Part shown: piece by piece, positions 58,854 to 64,000 of the stretch
Layout: every line of letters starts with the position of its first letter
Numbering within the stretch: the stretch's first letter is position 1
Source: Streptomyces natalensis ATCC 27448
Lineage (GTDB): Bacteria; Actinomycetota; Actinomycetes; Streptomycetales; Streptomycetaceae
Length of the DNA: 64,000 bases
Direction: 5' to 3'
Assembly: GCF_000935125.1 (NCBI RefSeq)
Contig: NZ_JRKI01000017.1
Location: 1-64,000 of the forward strand
Made by a program: the position numbers and the translations under genes
Notes under the pieces: generated by a model
Databases searched by the model: none
Told to the model about the DNA's origin: nothing
What the model saw: only the letters and a program-made list of their open reading frames with translations

Positions 58854-61673
58854 CTAGCCCACCGACGAATACGCCACAACCCCCCGCAGCACACCGTCCA
58901 CGGCCTTCCGGGCCGCCCGGGCGACCGTCCCGTCGGCCGGAGCCGCGGCCGCGATCTGGCCGAGGATGTCGATCAGCTGCTTGCACCAGCGGACGAAATC
59001 GCCGGCCGGCATCTCCGCCTCGCGCAGCACCTCGTCCAGGCCGAAGCCCGACGCCCAGCGGTAGGCGGCCCAGGCGAAGCCCAGATCGGGCTCGCGCTGG
59101 CCGACACCCTCGGCCTGGTTGATCTTGTGGTCCTCCTCCAGGGCATCGAGCCGGCCCCAGATCCGCACCATCTCGCCCAGCGCGTCCCGCGCCTTGCCGG
59201 AGGGCAGTTTGGGCGCCACCGCATCGTCCGCCTGCCGCGCCTCGTACACCAGCGCCGAGGCGCAGGCCGCCAGCTCCGCCGGGCCCAGCCCCTCCCAGAC
59301 GCCGTCCCGCAGGCATTCGCTGGCCAGCAGGTCCAGCTCGCCGTAGAGCCGCGCCAGCCGCTTGCCCTCTTCGGTGACGGTGTCGCCCTCCAGGTAGTCC
59401 AGTTCGGTCAGCAGCGCACAGATCCGGTCGAAGGTGCGGGCGATGGTGTTCGTCCGACCCTCGATCCGGCGCTCCAGCTGGCGGGTGTCGCGCAGCAGCC
59501 GGTGATAGCGCTCCGCCCAGCGGGCATGGTCCTCGCGCTCATCGCAGCCATGGCAGGGGTGCGCGCGCAACTCCGTACGCAGCCTGGCGATCTCGCGGTC
59601 GTCGACCGCCGCCGAGCGCGGTTTGCGGTGCCTGGACGGTACGAGATGACCGGCCTTGGTGCGCAGCGCGGACGCCAGATCGCGGCGGGACTGCGGGCTG
59701 CGGGCATTGAAGGACCTGGGGATGCGCATCCGGTCCAGGGCCTCGACCGGCACCGGGAAGTCGATCGACGCCAGCCGCTTGACCTGCCGTTCGGCTGTCA
59801 GGACCAGCGGCCGCGGGCCGTCCTGCATCTCGAAGCCGCGGTGCCGGTCCGTACGGCCCGAGGGCATACCCGGGTCCAGGACCAGCGCCAGGCCCGCGTA
59901 CTTGCCGGTCGGGACATGGATGACATCGCCCGGCTTGAGCTTCTCCAGCGCCGCCGCGGCCGCCACCCTCCGCTGCACCGCGCCCTGTTTGGCGAGCTCC
60001 GTCTCGCGGTCCTTGAGCTCGCGCCGCAGCCGGGAGTACTCCTCGAAGTCGCCGAGATGGCAGGTCATCGAGCCGCGGTAACCCGCCAGGCCCTCTTCGT
60101 TCTTCTGCACCTGCCGGGTGATCCCGACCACCGACTTATCGGCCTGGAACTGCGCGAAGGACATCTCCAGCAGCTCCCGCGAACGGTGCCGGCCGAACTG
60201 CGAGACGAGATTGACCGCCATGTTGTACGACGGCTTGAAGGAGGACCGCAGCGGGTACGTCCGCGTCCCGGCCAGGCCCGCCAGGGCGCCCGGGTTCATC
60301 CCCCGCTGCCACAGCACCACCGCATGGCCCTCGATGTCGATGCCGCGGCGCCCGGCCCGGCCGGTCAGCTGGGTGTACTCGCCGGGGGTGATGTCGGCGT
60401 GCTGCTCGCCGTTCCACTTGACGAGCTTCTCCAACACCACCGAACGGGCGGGCATGTTGATGCCCAGCGCCAGCGTCTCGGTCGCGAAGACGGCCTTGAC
60501 CAGCCCCTGGACGAACAGCTCCTCGACGACCTCCTTGAACGTCGGCAGCATGCCGGCGTGGTGCGCCGCGATGCCCCGCTCCAGGCCCTCCAGCCATTCG
60601 AAGTAGCCCAGCACATGCAGATCGTCGTCCGGGATGCCGGCCGTACGGGCCTCGACTATGCGGCGGACCCGTTCGCGGGCCTCGGTGTCGTTGAGCCGCA
60701 GGCCGGAGTGCAGGCACTGCTGGACGGCGGCCTCGCAGCCGGCCCGGCTGAAGATGAAGGTGATCGCGGGCAGCAGGCCCTCGCTGTCGAGACGGTCGAT
60801 CACCTCGGGCCGGCTGGGTGTCCAGATCCGGGCCCGCTGGCGCCGCTCGCGCTCACGGTCCGCCTCGCGCATGGTGCGGCCGCGCCGCTTGTCCCGGCCG
60901 AACGTCGGGCGGCTGTTCTCCATCCGCGCCAGCCGTTCCAGGTCCGGGTTGACCTCGCGGCGGCCGCCGCCCTGGCCCCCGTCACGCTCCTCGAAGAGGT
61001 CGTACATCCGCCGGCCCGCCAGGACGTGCTGCCACAGCGGCACCGGCCGGTGCTCGGCGACGATCACCTCGGTGTCCCCGCGGACCGTGTCCAGCCAGTC
61101 GCCGAACTCCTCGGCGTTGGAGACCGTGGCCGACAGGGACACCAGCGTCACCGACTCGGGGAGGTGGATGATCACCTCTTCCCAGACGGCACCCCGGAAG
61201 CGGTCGGAGAGGTAGTGGACCTCGTCCATGACCACATAGCCGAGACCTATCAGGGACTGCGAACCGGAATAGAGCATGTTCCGCAGCACCTCGGTGGTCA
61301 TCACGATCACCGGGGCCTCGGAGTTGACGCTGTTGTCGCCGGTCAGCAGGCCGACCTTCTCGGGGCCGTACCGCTTGACCAGGTCCAGGTACTTCTGGTT
61401 GGACAGCGCCTTGATCGGGGTGGTGTAGAAGCATTTACGGCCCTGTTCCAGGGCCAGGTGCACGGCGAATTCGCCGACGATCGTCTTGCCGGATCCGGTG
61501 GGGGCCGCGACCAGCACTCCCTTGCCGGCCTCCAGGGCCTGGCACGCCTCGATCTGGAAGGGATCCAGACCGAAGTCGTACATCTCTCGGAAAGGGGCGA
61601 GTGCGGTGGCCTGCTCGGCCGCCCGGAGCTTGGCGGCGGCATAGCGCTCAGCAGGGGACATGTCCTCGGTCAT
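58854..61673 (-). CDS. helY: Ski2/Mtr4-like DEAD/DEAH-box RNA helicase (HelY type)
   Basis: A 939-aa SF2 helicase: VLVAAPTGSGKTIVGEFAVH (Walker A), VVMDEVHYLSDRFRGAVWEE (Walker B DEVH), LVSLSATVSNAEEFGDWL, QLTGRAGRRGIDIEGHAV (motif VI), and the C-terminal DSHCT region. A charged insert (about residues 225-290, GGQGGGRREVNPDLERLARM on) is typical of the actinobacterial group. The ATG at 61673 (MTEDMSPAERYAAA) was chosen by similarity; 61706 is possible. It is conserved immediately downstream of tatC. Confidence 0.93.
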   Translation of the reverse strand: MTEDMSPAERYAAAKLRAAEQATALAPFREMYDFGLDPFQIEACQALEAGKGVLVAAPTGSGKTIVGEFAVHLALEQGRKCFYTTPIKALSNQKYLDLVKRYGPEKVGLLTGDNSVNSEAPVIVMTTEVLRNMLYSGSQSLIGLGYVVMDEVHYLSDRFRGAVWEEVIIHLPESVTLVSLSATVSNAEEFGDWLDTVRGDTEVIVAEHRPVPLWQHVLAGRRMYDLFEERDGGQGGGRREVNPDLERLARMENSRPTFGRDKRRGRTMREADRERERRQRARIWTPSRPEVIDRLDSEGLLPAITFIFSRAGCEAAVQQCLHSGLRLNDTEARERVRRIVEARTAGIPDDDLHVLGYFEWLEGLERGIAAHHAGMLPTFKEVVEELFVQGLVKAVFATETLALGINMPARSVVLEKLVKWNGEQHADITPGEYTQLTGRAGRRGIDIEGHAVVLWQRGMNPGALAGLAGTRTYPLRSSFKPSYNMAVNLVSQFGRHRSRELLEMSFAQFQADKSVVGITRQVQKNEEGLAGYRGSMTCHLGDFEEYSRLRRELKDRETELAKQGAVQRRVAAAAALEKLKPGDVIHVPTGKYAGLALVLDPGMPSGRTDRHRGFEMQDGPRPLVLTAERQVKRLASIDFPVPVEALDRMRIPRSFNARSPQSRRDLASALRTKAGHLVPSRHRKPRSAAVDDREIARLRTELRAHPCHGCDEREDHARWAERYHRLLRDTRQLERRIEGRTNTIARTFDRICALLTELDYLEGDTVTEEGKRLARLYGELDLLASECLRDGVWEGLGPAELAACASALVYEARQADDAVAPKLPSGKARDALGEMVRIWGRLDALEEDHKINQAEGVGQREPDLGFAWAAYRWASGFGLDEVLREAEMPAGDFVRWCKQLIDILGQIAAAAPADGTVARAARKAVDGVLRGVVAYSSVG

Positions 61674-61831
61674 CGTGCTTACGAGCCTACCGGCCACCTC
61701 TGACAACGACCCGATCTTTATGAGCGCCCTTTACCCTCCCGCTTGCCCTCCGGTGCCCTCGGCCCGGAGATCATTGCGCCCTCACCCACGGGATCCGGCA
61801 CGTCACGCCCCTGACCGGCCCGGACACGGCA

Positions 61832-61868
61832 AAGGAGACGGGGAGCCCCGAGAGCTCCCCGCCTCCTT
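61832..61868 (-). terminator. Terminator downstream of tatC
   Basis: AAGGAG-A-CGGGGAGC pairs with GCTCCCCG-CCTCCTT, about 15 bp of stem with one bulge, 28 bp after the tatC stop. Confidence 0.8.
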
Positions 61869-61895
61869 GTCGTTTCCGTCGCCGCGCCGAGGGTC

Positions 61896-62867
61896 TCAGG
61901 TGACGTCGTCGTAGCCGCCGCGCCCGTCGGCGTCGCGGCTCTCGGCGTCGCTGCCGTCGGTCAGCGCGCGGGGCGCCACCACCGGCTCCAGCTCACCGAT
62001 GTCCTCGGGCGTCAGATCCAGCTCGGAGGCCTCGTCATCGGCGGGCCCGGCCTCCTCCCGGCGCCTGCGGCGCGCGTCGTTGGAGAGCGCGATGCCGACG
62101 GCGATGAAGTAGAGCACCGCGATGGGCACGGCCAGCGCGAGCATGGTGAGCGGGTCCGTACTGGGCGTGGCGATGGCGGCGAAGACCGTGATGCCCATGA
62201 CCATCCCGCGCCACCAGCCCAGCATCCGCTTGCCGGTGATCACCCCGGCGAAGTTGAGCATCATCAGCAGCAGCGGCAGCTCGAAGGACAGCCCGAAGAC
62301 GATCACCATGCGGGTGATCAGGTCGAGCAGGATGTCCAGCTGGAGGAGGTTGCCGACGCCGGCGGGCGTGAAGCTGGTCAGGACCTTCGCCGTGGTCGGC
62401 AGCGTCCAGTACGCGAAGTAGGCGCCCGCCGCGAACAGCGGGAATCCGGCGGCGACGAAGCTCAGCGTGTACTTCTTCTCGTGCCGGTGCAGACCGGGCG
62501 CGAGGAAGGCCCACAGCTGGTACAGCCAGATCGGGGAGGACAGCACCACGCCCGCCACCAGCGACACCTTCAGCGCCAGGGTGAACGGGCCGAGCAGGTC
62601 CAGCATCACGATGTTGGCGCAGCGCTGGCCCTTGCCCAGCTTTGCGATGTCGGTGAACTGCGTATGGCAGCCGACCGAGTGCAGCACCGGCTTGGTGAAG
62701 AAGTTGATGATCGCTTCGTAGAAGAACGCCGCAATGATCGTCGCGATGACGATGGCGAGCACTGCCTTGGCGAGCCGGTTGCGCAGCTCACGCAGATGCT
62801 CCACGAGCGGCATACGCCCCTCGGGGTCCTTCTCCTTGGCCGGCTTCTTGGGGGCAGACTTGCGCAA
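61896..62867 (-). CDS. tatC: Sec-independent protein translocase TatC
   Basis: A 323-aa protein with six transmembrane helices. MPLVEHLRELRNRLAKAVLA is the conserved N-terminal motif with the functionally important Glu (HLRELR); FVAAGFPLFAAGAYFAYWTL and GVITGKRMLGWWRGMVMGIT are typical. The start is a TTG (62867) with GAGG upstream. The C-terminus has a long acidic extension usual in Streptomyces. TatC binds the twin-arginine signal of substrates. Confidence 0.97.
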   Translation of the reverse strand: MRKSAPKKPAKEKDPEGRMPLVEHLRELRNRLAKAVLAIVIATIIAAFFYEAIINFFTKPVLHSVGCHTQFTDIAKLGKGQRCANIVMLDLLGPFTLALKVSLVAGVVLSSPIWLYQLWAFLAPGLHRHEKKYTLSFVAAGFPLFAAGAYFAYWTLPTTAKVLTSFTPAGVGNLLQLDILLDLITRMVIVFGLSFELPLLLMMLNFAGVITGKRMLGWWRGMVMGITVFAAIATPSTDPLTMLALAVPIAVLYFIAVGIALSNDARRRRREEAGPADDEASELDLTPEDIGELEPVVAPRALTDGSDAESRDADGRGGYDDVT

Positions 62868-62932
62868 CCCACGTCCTCATCTCATGCCACCGGCGGCGGT
62901 CCAGGCCGCCGCCGCAAGTAGGGGGCCCTCGG

Positions 62933-63220
62933 TCAGCGCTGCGCGGTGTGCTCGGGATCGGCGACCGGGCGCGCGCTGGTCACATCCCCCGGGGCGGCCT
63001 TGATGGTCTTGCGCTCGGCGTCGGCCTCGTCCTTCGGCGGGTCGGCGGGCGCGTCCTCCTTCTGCGCCTCGGCCTTCATCGCCTTGGCCTCGCTCTTCAG
63101 GATCCGGGCGGACTTGCCCAGCGAGCGCGCCATGTCGGGAAGCTTCTTCGCACCGAACAGAAGGAAGAGGACGACGACGATGAGGATGAGCTCAGGAACG
63201 CCGATCTTTCCACCGAACAT
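62933..63220 (-). CDS. tatA: Sec-independent translocase component TatA
   Basis: A 95-aa single-pass protein: [20 protein letters not shown] then [20 protein letters not shown], the TatA signature (FGxxKLP hinge), and an amphipathic and acidic tail. GAGAAGG before the ATG. With TatC it forms the translocation pore; tatB is elsewhere, as usual in Streptomyces. Confidence 0.97.
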   Translation of the reverse strand: MFGGKIGVPELILIVVVLFLLFGAKKLPDMARSLGKSARILKSEAKAMKAEAQKEDAPADPPKDEADAERKTIKAAPGDVTSARPVADPEHTAQR

Positions 63221-63441
63221 AAGTCTTTACCTTCTCACCGAGGCGGCTGGGGATGGAACGAGCTGACCAGGCCGGACATCATCCGTCCGCCCGCCGTACT
63301 TGCAGCGATCGTAGCGCTCACGGGTGAATGGGGAGCAACCCCTGTGCGCACTCCCGATTGCGGGGCCGCGCCTCGTCACTCGGCCCTGGGCACCAGCGTA
63401 CCGCCCGGGGTGAGCGGCGGGCCCGGACCGTACGCCCGGCG

Positions 63442-63642
63442 TCACTTCTTCGTCAGATCCAAGGAGGAGGCGAGCGGCGTGGCCGCCCGTTCGAGATCCT
63501 CGGCGGCCCGCTGGATCCGCTCCGACGCCACGCCAACCTGCCGGGCCAGGCGCCGTACCTCGGCGAAGACACGGACGGCGAGGACGCCGAGCACGGCGAT
63601 CCCCAGGAAGCCGAGGGCGACAGCGATCATGGGCCAGAGCAT
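63442..63642 (-). CDS. Small membrane protein of unknown function upstream of tatA
   Basis: A 66-aa protein, MLWPMIAVALGFLGIAVLGV followed by LAVRVFAEVRRLARQVGVAS and a charged helix ending LDLTKK. One N-terminal membrane helix and a coiled-coil-like tail, resembling DUF948-type small proteins. It is conserved near tatA in the genus as far as I recall. Confidence 0.75.
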   Translation of the reverse strand: MLWPMIAVALGFLGIAVLGVLAVRVFAEVRRLARQVGVASERIQRAAEDLERAATPLASSLDLTKK

Positions 63643-63667
63643 GGGACGAGCCTATCGGGCAGCGGTG

Positions 63668-63922
63668 TCAGCGGGTGTGCAGCCGCAGGGTGCGCACCCC
63701 GCCGCCGGTCAGCAGCTCCACGATCCGCTCCCCCGCCGGCCGGCGCGCCGCGCGGCCGCAGTCGGGGCAGGTGAAGGAGTAGAAGGTGGTACGGCGGCTG
63801 GCGCCGATGGCCAGCCGGAAGGCGTCCGAGGCCAGCTCGAAACGACCCCGGCAGTGCGGGCAGGCCGCCTTGAACAGCACCGTGGTGGCCGCCCTCGTGG
63901 GCCTCGCCGTCGTGATCGTCAT
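63668..63922 (-). CDS. Small zinc-ribbon protein of unknown function
   Basis: An 84-aa protein with two CxxC pairs, ACPHCRGRFELASDAF and FTCPDCGRAARRPA, forming a zinc ribbon in the middle. AGGAGG lies 9 nt before the ATG at 63922. It probably binds nucleic acid or protein; no further assignment possible. Confidence 0.75.
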   Translation of the reverse strand: MTITTARPTRAATTVLFKAACPHCRGRFELASDAFRLAIGASRRTTFYSFTCPDCGRAARRPAGERIVELLTGGGVRTLRLHTR

Positions 63923-64000
63923 CCTTCGCTGCCTCCTCCTTACGGTGTCCGCGCTGCCGCGCCCGTCCGACGTCCGCCGGATTCCCCCGCCGTGCGCCGC

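Noticed and set aside
59127..61703. 858-codon plus-strand frame over the helicase gene
   Set aside because: Antisense shadow; helY on the minus strand has all helicase motifs.

Overview
The window is high-GC actinobacterial DNA and almost certainly Streptomyces. From about 23.6 kb onward the gene order (pheT-pheS, rplT-rpmI-infC, a GlnA4-like cluster, 5'-3' exonuclease, helY, tatC-tatA) matches, from memory, the conserved core around SCO1594-SCO1634 of S. coelicolor. The left third is an accessory region dominated by a type I-E CRISPR-Cas locus and by mobile elements.

1-16.0 kb: a type I-E effector set on the minus strand (cas3, then cas8e-cse2-cas7e-cas5e-cas6e) lies between two CRISPR arrays. 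Array 1 (1-600, open at the window edge) abuts cas6e, and no cas1 or cas2 is present. A long, drifted array of 49 repeats starts beside cas3 at 9407. It is cut at a spacer/repeat boundary by two tandem insertion sequences (12430-15866) and resumes for three repeats at 15870. Between cas3 and cas8e sits a three-repeat degenerate mini-array (6244-6393). Its second spacer matches, over its first 11 bases and next to an AAG motif, the leader of a 62-codon membrane-protein gene (5862-6050). This has the layout of a Cascade-guided toxin/guide pair (CreTA-like) or a self-regulating guide, and is the most interesting signal in the window.

16-23.8 kb: a beta-propeller-like protein and a small membrane protein. 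Then comes a composite transposon made of two inverted ISAs1-type copies flanking a tyrosinase-lectin gene, bounded by a 10-bp target duplication that splits a once-continuous reading frame. It is followed by a tRNA-Thr 3' fragment (att-like), an excisionase-like gene, a tyrosine integrase and a 5'-truncated 3-hydroxybutyryl-CoA dehydrogenase remnant where core DNA resumes.

23.9-38 kb: a PP2C phosphatase, pheT/pheS, a PAS histidine kinase, an rRNA methyltransferase, the IF3-L35-L20 operon (infC begins with ATC), DUF1844, an aquaporin, SseB and an orphan mycosin with a proline-rich partner.

38-54 kb: a PLP amino-acid deaminase/aldolase-like enzyme and a secreted HAD phosphatase. Then a gamma-glutamylation catabolic cluster (SDR, ALDH, GlnA4-like synthetase, GntR regulator, APC permease, class I amidotransferase), an XRE-cupin-controlled ASST-like/nucleobase permease pair, a LysR/TDT pair, and the 43-codon scar of a deleted metal-receptor gene.

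54-64 kb: a 5'-3' exonuclease, a siderophore-interacting reductase behind an iron box, a MerR regulator, an LLM oxidoreductase, the HelY-type helicase, tatC-tatA and two small genes.
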